Source: Anaerolineales bacterium (GTDB lineage: Bacteria > Chloroflexota > Anaerolineae > Anaerolineales > Villigracilaceae). From it: a stretch of DNA of 64,000 nt. The notes below the pieces were generated by a model. That model saw only the letters and a program-made list of their open reading frames with translations, made no database searches and was not told the DNA's origin. Location: positions 1 through 64,000 of the forward strand of contig JANWWK010000059.1 in assembly GCA_025056175.1 (NCBI GenBank), in the 5' to 3' direction. Position numbers and translations under genes: made by a program. Positions 24,834 through 33,368 of the stretch are shown in pieces. Position 1 is the first letter of the stretch. Each line of letters opens with the position of its first letter.

Positions 24834-26276
24834 ATGTGGACGGAATACATCAACGCAACGAGTATCGCGCAAGTGACGCAGATTCTGGCCGAAAAAGGGG
24901 CTGCGGCACGGCTGATTGCCGGCGGCACCGACCTGATGCTGGAGCTGGAACGCGGCCTGCGTCCGGGCGTCGAAACGGTGGTGGACATCAGCCGCATTCC
25001 GGGTTTAGACCGAATCTACCGGGACGAAGACGGCGTGATTCATCTCGGCGCGCTGGTGACACACAACCACTGCGCCGCCAGCAAACTGCTCCGCGAGCAG
25101 GCCTATCCGCTGGTGCGCGCGGCGTGGGAAGTGGGCGCCCCGCAAATCCGTAATCGCGGCACGGTTGCAGGCAATCTCATCACGGCTTCGCCAGCCAACG
25201 ATACCATCACCCCACTCATGGCGTTGGATGCCACCGTGACCGTGCAATCGGTGCGCGGTACGCGCCACATCAAGCTGCGCGATTTCTATACCGGCGTGCG
25301 AAAGACCGTACTGCAGCCCGATGAAATGCTGGTGGAAATCTCATTCAAAGGATTGACGGTCAACCAGAAAAGCACCTTTATCAAAGTTGCACTGCGCCGC
25401 GCCCAGGCGATTTCGGTCGTCAATCTCGCCATCGTTCTGACGATGCACGGAAACACAATCGAACAGGCAGCCATTACCCTGGGCGCCGTTGCTCCCACCA
25501 TCATCCATGCCGACGAAGCCGAAGCCTACCTGGCAGGCAAAGAACTCACGGACGAGGTGATTGCCCACGCTGCCGAACTGGCGCGTGACGCAGGCCGACC
25601 GATTGATGACCTGCGTGCCTCCGCCGATTATCGCCGCGAGATGATACGGGTGTTCACCCGGCGCGGGTTGCAAGCTCTGCGCGAGGGCCAGGAGAAGGCT
25701 GGAATGCCAGAACATCCGGTGACACTGATGGGCAACCCGCCCAGGAAGAGCGTCGAAGTTCCCGGCGGCGTCTTCACGACCGGCTCCACCATCCACACCC
25801 GCATTAACGGACGAGAGTACGCTTTTGCTTCGGGCTTCGAGAAGAGCCTGTTGCGCCTGTTGCGCGAGGAAGCCGGGCTGATTGGAACAAAGGAAGGTTG
25901 TGCCGAGGGCGAATGCGGTGCCTGCACAGTATTCCTGGACGGAATGGCCGTGATGGCCTGCATGGTGCCGGCTCCGCGCGCCGATGGCGCTGAAATTGTG
26001 ACGGTCGAAGGGCTGGCCCTGCCGACCGACGCAACAGCAGGCAGTTCAGAAATGCAACTACACCCGGTACAGGAAGCCTTCATTCAGGATGGCGCAGTAC
26101 AGTGTGGCTATTGTACGCCCGGTTTCCTGATGTCAGCAGCCAAATTGCTGGAAGAGCGGCCTATGCCAACGCGCGACGAAATCGAACAGGCCATTACCGG
26201 AAACCTGTGCCGTTGCACAGGATACTACAAAATCGTGCAGGCCATCGAAGATGCCGCCAAACTCGCCGCGAGGTAA
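24834..26276 (+). CDS. Fused FAD-binding and 2Fe-2S subunit of a molybdenum hydroxylase
   Basis: 480 aa from the ATG at 24834 (AGGAG 10 nt upstream). Residues 1-275 are a CoxM-type FAD subunit: ARLIAGGTDLMLELERG, then GAPQIRNRGTVAGNLITASPANDT, with the C-terminal CoxM/XDH FAD domain after about 180. Residues 300-480 are CoxS: the plant-type cluster CAEGECGACTVFLDG, then the second cluster motifs QCGYCTPGFLMSAAKLL and TGNLCRCTGYYKI. Order FAD then 2Fe-2S is the reverse of XdhA-type fusions. The molybdopterin large subunit is missing nearby. It probably passes electrons from a carbon monoxide- or purine-type enzyme. Confidence 0.88.
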   Translation: MWTEYINATSIAQVTQILAEKGAAARLIAGGTDLMLELERGLRPGVETVVDISRIPGLDRIYRDEDGVIHLGALVTHNHCAASKLLREQAYPLVRAAWEVGAPQIRNRGTVAGNLITASPANDTITPLMALDATVTVQSVRGTRHIKLRDFYTGVRKTVLQPDEMLVEISFKGLTVNQKSTFIKVALRRAQAISVVNLAIVLTMHGNTIEQAAITLGAVAPTIIHADEAEAYLAGKELTDEVIAHAAELARDAGRPIDDLRASADYRREMIRVFTRRGLQALREGQEKAGMPEHPVTLMGNPPRKSVEVPGGVFTTGSTIHTRINGREYAFASGFEKSLLRLLREEAGLIGTKEGCAEGECGACTVFLDGMAVMACMVPAPRADGAEIVTVEGLALPTDATAGSSEMQLHPVQEAFIQDGAVQCGYCTPGFLMSAAKLLEERPMPTRDEIEQAITGNLCRCTGYYKIVQAIEDAAKLAAR

Positions 26277-26279
26277 GAC

Positions 26280-26702
26280 ATGCCGCAAAAATATCAAACA
26301 TACCAGAAAAAAGAATTCGTCCGCCCTTACGACATTCACCCGGTCTGGCGCGGCATTGGGTTCGTGATGATGCTGTTGGTGCCGGTGATGGCAGGAGCAG
26401 CCGCAGTGGTCATGACCGAGCTGGGATTTCAGATGAGATGGCCGTTTATGTACGAATTAACCGGCACAGTGCGCCTGCCAGATGTTCTTTACAACCTGCC
26501 AGTCATTAACAACCTGGCAAATTTCATCTCTGGTATTCCAAATCTGCGGGCGCTGGCTTTGTTTTTCGTCCTGTTTGTGATTGCCTTTTCGGGCGTGCTG
26601 TCGGTGCTGTATGCCATCATTTACCGCATGTTCGGGCCGCCACGATACACCCCGCTGGATGCGCCGCCGCCCAAAGTAAAAGCCAAGCGTTACAAACGCT
26701 AA
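26280..26702 (+). CDS. Conserved-type small membrane protein, unknown function
   Basis: 140 aa starting 4 nt after the previous stop. Two hydrophobic helices (about 26-48 and 91-112, with GFVMMLLVPVMAGAAAVVM and LALFFVLFVIAFSGVLSVLY) flank a ~40-residue loop, with basic ends (KKEFVRPYD and KVKAKRYKR). No motif recognised. It is likely co-transcribed with the molybdenum-hydroxylase subunit. The arrangement could be chance, so no role is assigned. Confidence 0.55.
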   Translation: MPQKYQTYQKKEFVRPYDIHPVWRGIGFVMMLLVPVMAGAAAVVMTELGFQMRWPFMYELTGTVRLPDVLYNLPVINNLANFISGIPNLRALALFFVLFVIAFSGVLSVLYAIIYRMFGPPRYTPLDAPPPKVKAKRYKR

Positions 26703-26707
26703 CTTGC

Positions 26708-26735
26708 TTGACGTACCCCCCGCTTGGATTACAAT
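26708..26735 (+). promoter_or_regulatory. Promoter of tRNA-Leu
   Basis: TTGACG (26708-26713) and TACAAT (26730-26735) with a 16-nt spacer. Start near 26742 is just before the tRNA at 26746. Confidence 0.75.
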
Positions 26736-26745
26736 ATAGTTCCCT

Positions 26746-26829
26746 GGGGCGATGGCGGAATCGGCAGACGCAACAGACTTAAAATCTGTCGGTGGCAACA
26801 CCGTGTGGGTTCGACCCCCACTCGCCCTA
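26746..26829 (+). tRNA. tRNA-Leu (anticodon UAA)
   Basis: 84 nt, class II tRNA. The acceptor stem GGGGCGA pairs with TCGCCCT, with a G-U at the first pair; the discriminator is A. The anticodon stem ACAGA/TCTGT encloses the loop CTTAAAA (anticodon TAA). The variable arm is long (GTGGCAACACC) and the T arm is GTGGG-TTCGACC-CCCAC. CCA is not encoded. The long variable arm and discriminator A agree with leucine. Confidence 0.95.
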
Positions 26830-26872
26830 CTCCCTGACAATTGCCAAGCCTGCAAAGGCAAGAAAGGCGAAT

Positions 26873-28024
26873 ATGTACTTCGACCGCGCCCTGCTCGAAG
26901 ACCTGGAAGACAAAACGCTGGCCCCCTACGGAATGCGTAGCCGCGATAGCAAGGGCCGCGCCTACCCCGATAGCGAACCGGACTACCGTACTTCCTTCCA
27001 ACGCGACCGCGACCGAATCCTGCATACCACCGCCTTCCGACGGCTGGAATACAAAACCCAGGTCTTCATCAACTACGAAGGCGACTACTTCCGCACCCGT
27101 CTGACCCATACGCTCGAAGTAGCGCAAATCGGGCGCACCCTGGCACGCGCTCTGGGCGGCAACGAAGACCTGGTGGAAGCCATCTGCCTGGCACACGACC
27201 TGGGTCACTCGCCGTTCGGCCACTCTGGGGAAGTGGCGCTCAACCGCCTGATGAAAGACCACGGCGGCTTCGACCACAACCGGCAATCGTTCCGCATCGT
27301 CACCGAGCTGGAACAACGCTATCCAGAATTCCCCGGCCTGAACCTGACGTGGGAAGTGCGCGAGGGCATTGTCAAGCACGAAACAGAGTACGACATCGCC
27401 GATGCACGCGACTTCAACCCGGAACTGCGTGGCAACCTGGAAACGCAAATTGCCAACGTGGCCGACGAACTCGCCTATACCACCCACGACCTGGACGACG
27501 GCCTGCGCTCTGGCATGATTACCCCACCCATGCTGGAGGGCATCGCGCTGTGGGAAACACTTAAAGAAACGTTCGGCTGGCGTGGCCCCTTGCTCGACGA
27601 CATCGAACGTCATCGCATGATTCGCCACCTGGTCGGACTGCTGGTGACCGATATGGTGCAGGCCACCGACCAGCGGCTCAAAGAAAGTGGCGCGAAATCG
27701 CCGCTGGATATTCAAAAACTGGATTACAACGTGGTCGGTTTCAGCGAAGACATGCGCCGCCGCAACCGCGAATTGAAAGATTTCCTTTACCAGAAGCTGT
27801 ACCGCCACTACCGCGTGGTGCGCATGCAGGTCAAAGCCGAACAAATTATCACCAACCTGTTTCAGGCCTATCGGGATGAACCCGACATTCTCCCGACCCA
27901 GTATCGAAAAATCAGCCAAACGCGCGGCCTGGAACGCACCATCTGCGATTACATCGCCGGAATGACCGACCGGTTTGCCATCGAAGAACATCAACGCCTG
28001 TTCGACCCCTTCCTCAAGCCCTGA
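26873..28024 (+). CDS. dgt: Deoxyguanosinetriphosphate triphosphohydrolase-like protein
   Basis: 383 aa from the ATG at 26873 (AAGG upstream). The HD-domain signature is present: RDRILHTTAFRRLEYKTQVF, then YFRTRLTHTLEVAQIGR, AICLAHDLGHSPFGHSGE and the later EIAYTTHD-like segment (DELAYTTHDLDDGLRSG). It hydrolyses dGTP or other dNTPs to the nucleoside and tripolyphosphate, limiting dNTP pools. The length is typical of the short bacterial dGTPase family. It is followed by a terminator, then greA. Confidence 0.93.
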   Translation: MYFDRALLEDLEDKTLAPYGMRSRDSKGRAYPDSEPDYRTSFQRDRDRILHTTAFRRLEYKTQVFINYEGDYFRTRLTHTLEVAQIGRTLARALGGNEDLVEAICLAHDLGHSPFGHSGEVALNRLMKDHGGFDHNRQSFRIVTELEQRYPEFPGLNLTWEVREGIVKHETEYDIADARDFNPELRGNLETQIANVADELAYTTHDLDDGLRSGMITPPMLEGIALWETLKETFGWRGPLLDDIERHRMIRHLVGLLVTDMVQATDQRLKESGAKSPLDIQKLDYNVVGFSEDMRRRNRELKDFLYQKLYRHYRVVRMQVKAEQIITNLFQAYRDEPDILPTQYRKISQTRGLERTICDYIAGMTDRFAIEEHQRLFDPFLKP

Positions 28025-28045
28025 ACCCCTCATCTGGTTTGCAGG

Positions 28046-28080
28046 AACTCCGGGGCCGCAGGAACTCCCGGAGTTTTATT
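28046..28080 (+). terminator. Intrinsic terminator after dgt
   Basis: A 9-bp stem AACTCCGGG/CCCGGAGTT with a 12-nt loop leads into TTATTTT. It lies only ~20 nt before the greA ATG. Confidence 0.75.
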
Positions 28081-28098
28081 TTCTATCAAGGAGGACCC

Positions 28099-28563
28099 AT
28101 GCCCGAACCCATCTACCTGACCGCCGAAGGCGCAGCCAAACTTAAAGCCGAACTCGCTGACCTGAAAGGTCCTCAGCGTGAAGCACTCGCCAGACGTTTG
28201 CGCGAAGCAATTCAAATGGGCGACCTTTCAGAAAATGCCGATTACCACAAAGCCAAAGAAGACCAGGCCTTTCTGGAAGGCCGCATTCAGGAGCTGGAAT
28301 ACATCCTCTCCGCCGCCGAAATCATTGAAGACGCGGCTTCGAGAGACGTGGTCAGCGTGGGCGTTACGGTCACGGTGCAGGAAGATGATTTCGAGCCAGA
28401 GAAATATCACATCGTCGGCGCCAAAGAAGCCGACCCACGCGCCGGAAAAATCTCCAACGAATCACCGATTGGCCGCGCCCTGATGGACCACCGCGTGGGC
28501 GATGTGGTCGAAGCCCAAACGCCTGGCGGGGTCATCCGGCTGAAGATTCTGGCAATCGAATAA
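28099..28563 (+). CDS. greA: Transcription elongation factor GreA
   Basis: 154 aa from the ATG at 28099 (AAGGAGG 6 nt upstream). The N-terminal coiled coil (residues 1-75) carries the signature REAIQMGDLSENADYHKAKEDQAFLEGRI with the acidic tip. The C-terminal FKBP-like domain ends with SPIGRALMDHRVGDVVEAQTPGG. It rescues backtracked RNA polymerase by stimulating transcript cleavage. It has a hairpin terminator on both sides, so it is probably monocistronic. Confidence 0.96.
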   Translation: MPEPIYLTAEGAAKLKAELADLKGPQREALARRLREAIQMGDLSENADYHKAKEDQAFLEGRIQELEYILSAAEIIEDAASRDVVSVGVTVTVQEDDFEPEKYHIVGAKEADPRAGKISNESPIGRALMDHRVGDVVEAQTPGGVIRLKILAIE

Positions 28564-28573
28564 GACTCACCAC

Positions 28574-28601
28574 AACCGCCCGCTCACCCCAGCGGGTGGT
28601 T
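28574..28601 (+). terminator. Hairpin after greA
   Basis: AACCGCCCGCT pairs with AGCGGGTGGTT (one G-U) around a 6-nt loop. The following TCGTTTG is a weak T-tract. Confidence 0.6.
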
Positions 28602-28651
28602 CGTTTGAATTCGCTGGTAAAATGTGCAAACTTCTATTGTTCGGAGGCCGC

Positions 28652-29209
28652 TTGAATCTCATTCTGACCTATTTGCCCCTGTTTCTGACAACCACTATCG
28701 TCATCGGTTTGGACCAGTTCACCAAAGCGCTGGTACGCGCGCACATTCCGCTTGGCCAAACCTGGCTGCCACCAGGCTGGGAATGGCTACAACCCTACGC
28801 CCGCTTTGTTCACTGGTATAACACTGGCGCGGCGTTTGGCATGTTTCAGGGTTTTGGATGGGTGTTTACTATCCTGGCATTTGTCGTTGCAGGATTGATT
28901 CTCTACTACTACCCGCAAGTTCATCCCGAAGATGGCTGGCTGCGCCTGGCCATGGGTTTGCAAATGGGCGGTGCGCTCGGCAATGTCATTGACCGCCTGC
29001 TGTTCGAGGGGCGCGTGACCGATTTCATCTCGATTGGTGCGTTCCCGGTCTTCAACGTGGCCGATTCCAGCATCACCATCGGAGTCCTGCTCTTACTGTT
29101 AGGCGTATGGTACAAAGAAATTCTGCTCCAGAAACCGCCTGGAAAGCCAGAAGAATCCACTTCCCTGGCTGCGCCTGCCGACCCCGCGGGAGAGACTCAA
29201 CGTGAGTGA
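28652..29209 (+). CDS. lspA: Lipoprotein signal peptidase II
   Basis: 185 aa from TTG 28652, with GGAGG 4 nt upstream; an ATG at 28622 would add ten residues. It has four membrane helices (LFLTTTIVIGLDQFTKALV, FVHWYNTGAAFGMFQGFG, WVFTILAFVVAGLILYYY and so on). Catalytic Asp residues lie in GGALGNVIDRLLFEGRVTDFI and FNVADSSITIG. It cleaves lipoprotein signal peptides before the lipidated Cys; the ABC substrate-binding protein at 46578 is a likely client. The stop overlaps the pseudouridine synthase start by 8 nt. Confidence 0.93.
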   Translation: MNLILTYLPLFLTTTIVIGLDQFTKALVRAHIPLGQTWLPPGWEWLQPYARFVHWYNTGAAFGMFQGFGWVFTILAFVVAGLILYYYPQVHPEDGWLRLAMGLQMGGALGNVIDRLLFEGRVTDFISIGAFPVFNVADSSITIGVLLLLLGVWYKEILLQKPPGKPEESTSLAAPADPAGETQRE

Positions 29210-30125
29210 CCGGATTGAAACCTTTCGCTTCCAGGGCGTTGAGCCGGAGCGATTAGATAAATTCCTGACTGAGTGCCTGCCAGAATTTTCCCGCGCGCGC
29301 ATTCAGGGGCTGATTGTAGATGGATTTGTGCAGGTCAATGGCCGACCGGCAAAGAAAACCGGCGTCAAACTGGAGGGGGGCGAGCAGGTGCAGATACGCA
29401 TTCCGCCGCCCCAGCCCGCCGGCTTAATTGCCGAACGCATCCCTCTCGCCGTTCTCTTTGAGAACGAAGACCTGCTGATTGTGAACAAACCCGCCGGGAT
29501 GGTGGTGCATCCGGCGGCAGGACATGACCGCGGTACGCTGGTCAACGCTGTGTTGGGGTACGACCCACACATTGAGGGCATCGGCGGCGAAGAGCGGCCT
29601 GGCATTGTTCACCGGCTCGATAAAGACACCAGCGGGCTGATTGTGATTGCCAAAAACGAGCGCGCTCACCGCTGGTTGACCGAGCAATTCAAAACGCGCC
29701 GGGTCGAAAAAACGTATCTGGCCCTGGTGGATGGCAAACCGCCCACCCCCACCGGCCGCGTGGAAGCCCCCATTGGCCGCGACCCGCACGACCGCAAGAA
29801 AATGGCAATCGTCAAAGCCGAAAAAGGGCGCGAGGCCGTAAGCGAATACCGCACGCTGGAAAGCTTTCCCCATCACACGCTGCTGGAATTCCACCCCCAC
29901 ACCGGGCGCACACACCAAATCCGCCTGCACTGCGCATTTTTGGGCTGCCCCATCACCGGGGATGTCACCTACGGACACCGCAAGCCTTCGCTCGACCTGA
30001 ACCGTCACTTCCTGCACGCCTGGCGTTTGAAACTGACACTGCCCGGCGAGAGCGCGCCCCGCTTATTTGAAGCCCCCCTGCCGCCCGAGCTGATGCGCGC
30101 ACTCGATGCGCTACGAGGAAAATAG
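29202..30125 (+). CDS. RluA/RluD-family pseudouridine synthase
   Basis: 307 aa from GTG 29202, which overlaps the lspA end. An S4 RNA-binding domain occupies about residues 12-75 (LDKFLTECLPEFSRARIQGLI). The catalytic core has HRLDKDTSGLIVIAKNE with the active-site Asp, and HTGRTHQIRLHCAFLGCPITGDVTYG. This is the common rRNA large-subunit U isomerase type. The exact rRNA position is not determined. It is convergent with aguB, ending 37 nt from its stop. Confidence 0.95.
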   Translation: MSDRIETFRFQGVEPERLDKFLTECLPEFSRARIQGLIVDGFVQVNGRPAKKTGVKLEGGEQVQIRIPPPQPAGLIAERIPLAVLFENEDLLIVNKPAGMVVHPAAGHDRGTLVNAVLGYDPHIEGIGGEERPGIVHRLDKDTSGLIVIAKNERAHRWLTEQFKTRRVEKTYLALVDGKPPTPTGRVEAPIGRDPHDRKKMAIVKAEKGREAVSEYRTLESFPHHTLLEFHPHTGRTHQIRLHCAFLGCPITGDVTYGHRKPSLDLNRHFLHAWRLKLTLPGESAPRLFEAPLPPELMRALDALRGK

Positions 30126-30162
30126 CAGCAAATATTTCGCCTTCTCTGCGCTGAATTTCGTT

Positions 30163-31002
30163 TCAGGCTTCCAGGATTCTCCGGTACGTCTCTGGCCTTC
30201 GCTGCTGCAACAGGGGGAACAAACGCCGCCACGCGATGAGCGCTTCCGGGTCGAGGGTCGCCATCAGCACTTCTTCGCGCTCGCGGCTGGCCTGCGCCAG
30301 AATGCGCCCGGATGGGTCACACACAAAACTCGACCCGTAAAACGTAACGCCCTCTACCCCCACGCGATTGGATGCTGCAACAAATACCCCACTGGCAATG
30401 GCCTGGCCACGCATCACCGTCTGCCAGGCTTCGCGCGTATCGGTGGCCGGGCTGGTTGGCTCGGAGCCGATGGCAGTAGGATAGAAGATAAACTCGGCGC
30501 CCTCCAGCGCATAAATGCGGGAGAGTTCAGGAAACCACTGGTCGTAACAGGTAGGAATGGCAATGCGTACCCCCAGCACTTCATGCACTGGAAAGCGGTC
30601 ACTGCCGGCAAAGAAATGGTCTTCTTGATACCCTTCGCCCTGTGGAATGTGTACTTTGCGCGTAAAACCGTGCAGATTGCCGTGCGGGTCGTAGAGCGTG
30701 GCAGTATCCCAGTATCGTTCCCCATCGCGCTCGAAAATGCTGCCGATAATGTAAACACGATGCTCGCGCGCCAGCGCTCCCAAAAACTGATGCGTCGGCC
30801 CACCTTCCAGGGGCTCGGCCCAGTCGAAGCCGGAAGGGTCGAGCGTGCTGGCAAAGTACGGAGAAATGGTAAACTCTTGCAGACAAACCAGCTGCGCCCC
30901 CTGCGAACAAGCCTGAGCAATTTTGCGGCGATAGGTCTCCAGCATGGCCTGCCGAGTCCCCGGCCAGCGAACCTGAATGAGCGAAATGGTTAATGGATTC
31001 AT
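30163..31002 (-). CDS. aguB: N-carbamoylputrescine amidase
   Basis: 279 aa from the ATG at 31002 (GAGG 5 nt upstream). It is a nitrilase-superfamily enzyme with the Glu-Lys-Cys triad: Glu in [12 protein letters not shown], Lys in [18 protein letters not shown] and Cys in [18 protein letters not shown]. The motif around the Cys matches the AguB subfamily. It hydrolyses N-carbamoylputrescine to putrescine, CO2 and ammonia. It is divergent from aguA, the preceding step, across a ~70-nt gap that should hold both promoters. Confidence 0.92.
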   Translation of the reverse strand: MNPLTISLIQVRWPGTRQAMLETYRRKIAQACSQGAQLVCLQEFTISPYFASTLDPSGFDWAEPLEGGPTHQFLGALAREHRVYIIGSIFERDGERYWDTATLYDPHGNLHGFTRKVHIPQGEGYQEDHFFAGSDRFPVHEVLGVRIAIPTCYDQWFPELSRIYALEGAEFIFYPTAIGSEPTSPATDTREAWQTVMRGQAIASGVFVAASNRVGVEGVTFYGSSFVCDPSGRILAQASREREEVLMATLDPEALIAWRRLFPLLQQRRPETYRRILEA

Positions 31003-31071
31003 GCACGCCTCATGCAACAACACAGTTTTGCGGTTTTTTCCAATTTTACCCTTTCCAAAAGGAGAAACGGA

Positions 31072-32160
31072 ATGCCTCACACATTCTCTACCACTCCTCG
31101 CGCCGATGGGTTCTTTATGCCCGCCGAGTTTGGGCCGCATCGCGGAACGTGGATGCTCTGGCCGCAACGCACCGACACCTGGCGGTTGGGAGCAAAACCG
31201 GCACAGGCAGCCTTTGCCGCCGTGGCTGCCGCGATTGCACGCTTTGAACCAGTGACGATGGGGGTTAACCACAGCCAATATGCCCATGCACGGCAAATTC
31301 TGCCGCCGGACGTGCGGGTGGTGGAACTTTCAAACAACGATGCCTGGATGCGCGATTGCGGTCCGACCTTCGTGGTCAACCAACAGGGAGAAACACGCGG
31401 CGTGGATTGGGGCTTTAACGCCTGGGGAGGACTGTACAACGGTCTCTACTTTCCCTGGGACCTGGATGACGCCGTCGCCCGCAAAGTTCTCGAAATCGAG
31501 CGTCTCGACCGCTACCGCGCCCCTCTCGTACTGGAGGGCGGCTCGATTCACGTGGACGGTCAGGGGACATGTCTGACCACTGCCGAATGTCTGCTCAGCC
31601 CGGGGCGCAACCCGGCGCTATCAAAAGACGAAATCGAAGCCTATCTGAAAGAATATCTGAATGTGGAAAAGGTACTGTGGATTCCGCGTGGAGTGTATCA
31701 GGATGAAACCAGTGGCCATGTGGACAATCTGGCATGTTTTCTGCGCCCGGGCGAAGTGGCGCTGACCTGGACGGACGACCGCTCCGACCCGCAATACGAA
31801 CGCAGTGCCGAAGCGCTGGATTATCTTCTGACACAAACCGATGCCCGCGGACGGAAACTGAGCATCCACAAAATTCACCAGCCCGGCCCGCTCTACCTGA
31901 CCGCCGAAGAAGCTGCCGGGTTAGATGTCGTTGAAGGGGCGTATCCACGCCGCGCTGGTGACCGTCTGGCCGCGTCGTACATCAACTTTTACTTTTGTAA
32001 CGGTGCGACCATCGTTCCCACCTTCAATGACCCTCATGACGCCGAAGCCCTGGCAACGCTACAACGCCTGCTGCCAGAACGCCGCGTCATCGGCATTCCG
32101 GCACGAGAAATTCTGCTCGGCGGAGGCAACATTCACTGCATCACACAACAACAGCCATGA
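31072..32160 (+). CDS. aguA: Agmatine deiminase
   Basis: 362 aa from the ATG at 31072 with AAAAGGAG 7 nt upstream. The agmatine deiminase family shows [20 protein letters not shown] near the N-terminus, [41 protein letters not shown] and the catalytic Cys in [15 protein letters not shown]. It converts agmatine to N-carbamoylputrescine plus ammonia. The arrangement aguB-aguA plus a carbamate kinase just downstream supports a polyamine or agmatine-use locus. Confidence 0.95.
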   Translation: MPHTFSTTPRADGFFMPAEFGPHRGTWMLWPQRTDTWRLGAKPAQAAFAAVAAAIARFEPVTMGVNHSQYAHARQILPPDVRVVELSNNDAWMRDCGPTFVVNQQGETRGVDWGFNAWGGLYNGLYFPWDLDDAVARKVLEIERLDRYRAPLVLEGGSIHVDGQGTCLTTAECLLSPGRNPALSKDEIEAYLKEYLNVEKVLWIPRGVYQDETSGHVDNLACFLRPGEVALTWTDDRSDPQYERSAEALDYLLTQTDARGRKLSIHKIHQPGPLYLTAEEAAGLDVVEGAYPRRAGDRLAASYINFYFCNGATIVPTFNDPHDAEALATLQRLLPERRVIGIPAREILLGGGNIHCITQQQP

Positions 32161-32211
32161 TACAATTTGTCTGACAATCTGTACCACCCTATCTTTTCTT
32201 CAGGAGACCCC

Positions 32212-33180
32212 ATGACCCAGAGAAAACTCGCTGTCATCGCCATCGGCGGCAACTCGCTCATCAAAGACGAAAAAAAAGTCACCGTGGAGAGCCAATACGA
32301 AGCCGCCAAAGAGACCTGTATGCACATCGCCGACATGATTGAACAGGGTTGGGATGTGGCTATCGGTCACGGCAATGGCCCGCAAGTCGGCTTCATCCTG
32401 CGCCGCTCTGAAATCGCCGCCAAAGTGGCCGGTATGCACGAAGTGCCACTCGATGTGTGCGGCGCCGATAGCCAGGGCGCGATTGGATACGCGCTTCAAC
32501 AAAACCTGCAAAACATTCTCTACCAGCGCGGAATCAAGAAGAAAGTGGTCACAGTCATTACGCAGGTGCTGGTGGATAAAGACGACCCGGCCTTCAAGAA
32601 CCCTACCAAGCCGATTGGCGGCTTTATGGACGAAGCCGAAGCCAGACGCCGCAAAGAAGAACAGGGCTGGGACGTGGTCGAAGACGCCGGGCGTGGCTGG
32701 CGGCGCGTGGTGGCTTCCCCGCTTCCGAAAGAGATTGTCGAACTCGAAACCGTGCAAACCCTGCTCAACCAGGGCATCATCACGGTCACGGTGGGCGGCG
32801 GCGGCATTCCGGTCATTGACCCCGGTGACGGCAACTATCGCGGCGTAGCGGCAGTGATTGACAAAGACTACGCTTCTTCTCTGCTGGCGCGCGAAATCGG
32901 CGCGGAGCTGTTTGTCATCTCCACCGCTGTCGAAAAAGTGGCGCTCAACTTTGGCAAACCAGACCAGAAGTGGGTGGACAAGATGACCCTCTCCGAAGCC
33001 AAACGTTACCTGGCCGAAGGTACACACTTTGCCAAAGGTTCGATGGCCCCCAAAATCCAGGCCATCATCTGGTATCTCGAAGCCATGCCTAACGGAAAGG
33101 CACTCATCACCAACCCTGAAAATCTGGGCCGCGCCCTCAAAGGAGAAACCGGCACCTGGATTGTGCATGATGGGCAGTAA
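32212..33180 (+). CDS. arcC: Carbamate kinase
   Basis: 322 aa from the ATG at 32212 (CAGGAG upstream). The amino acid kinase fold has AVIAIGGNSLIKDE at the start, GHGNGPQVGFILRRSE, VGGGGIPVIDPGDGNYRGVAAVIDKDYASSLLARE and FAKGSMAPKIQA. It makes ATP from carbamoyl phosphate, or runs in reverse. Its pairing with aguA suggests an agmatine route like the one in lactic acid bacteria. But the partner there is putrescine carbamoyltransferase, which is absent; here the hydrolase AguB is present instead. Confidence 0.95.
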   Translation: MTQRKLAVIAIGGNSLIKDEKKVTVESQYEAAKETCMHIADMIEQGWDVAIGHGNGPQVGFILRRSEIAAKVAGMHEVPLDVCGADSQGAIGYALQQNLQNILYQRGIKKKVVTVITQVLVDKDDPAFKNPTKPIGGFMDEAEARRRKEEQGWDVVEDAGRGWRRVVASPLPKEIVELETVQTLLNQGIITVTVGGGGIPVIDPGDGNYRGVAAVIDKDYASSLLAREIGAELFVISTAVEKVALNFGKPDQKWVDKMTLSEAKRYLAEGTHFAKGSMAPKIQAIIWYLEAMPNGKALITNPENLGRALKGETGTWIVHDGQ

Positions 33181-33214
33181 AGCCGGCTTCCGTCAGCAGT
33201 AAACAGGTTCAATG

Positions 33215-33258
33215 AACAGGTTATTCGTCAGACGATGTACTGGTGAATAACCTGTTTT
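33215..33258 (+). terminator. Inverted repeat / probable terminator after arcC
   Basis: A perfect 12-bp stem AACAGGTTATTC/GAATAACCTGTT (33215-33226 and 33245-33256) with an 18-nt loop, then TT before GC. It is AT-rich, so it is weaker than a canonical intrinsic terminator. A TATACT at 33263-33268 could start the next gene. Confidence 0.5.
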
Positions 33259-33322
33259 GCGTTATACTACCCGTCGCCTGCCGAACCCAATACGACCACC
33301 GCCCCCTGTTCACATCCCTTTG

Positions 33323-33355
33323 CTCACTGATGACTGACTGCTCACTGATGACTGA
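33323..33355. repeat. Tandem 15-nt direct repeat
   Basis: CTCACTGATGACTGA occurs at 33323-33337 and 33341-33355, period 18. The reverse complement of its first 12 nt, GTCATCAGTGAG, is also in the gap at 19524-19535. Low-complexity intergenic words of this kind recur in the window. Confidence 0.5.
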
Positions 33356-33368
33356 TTCCTGAACTGAC

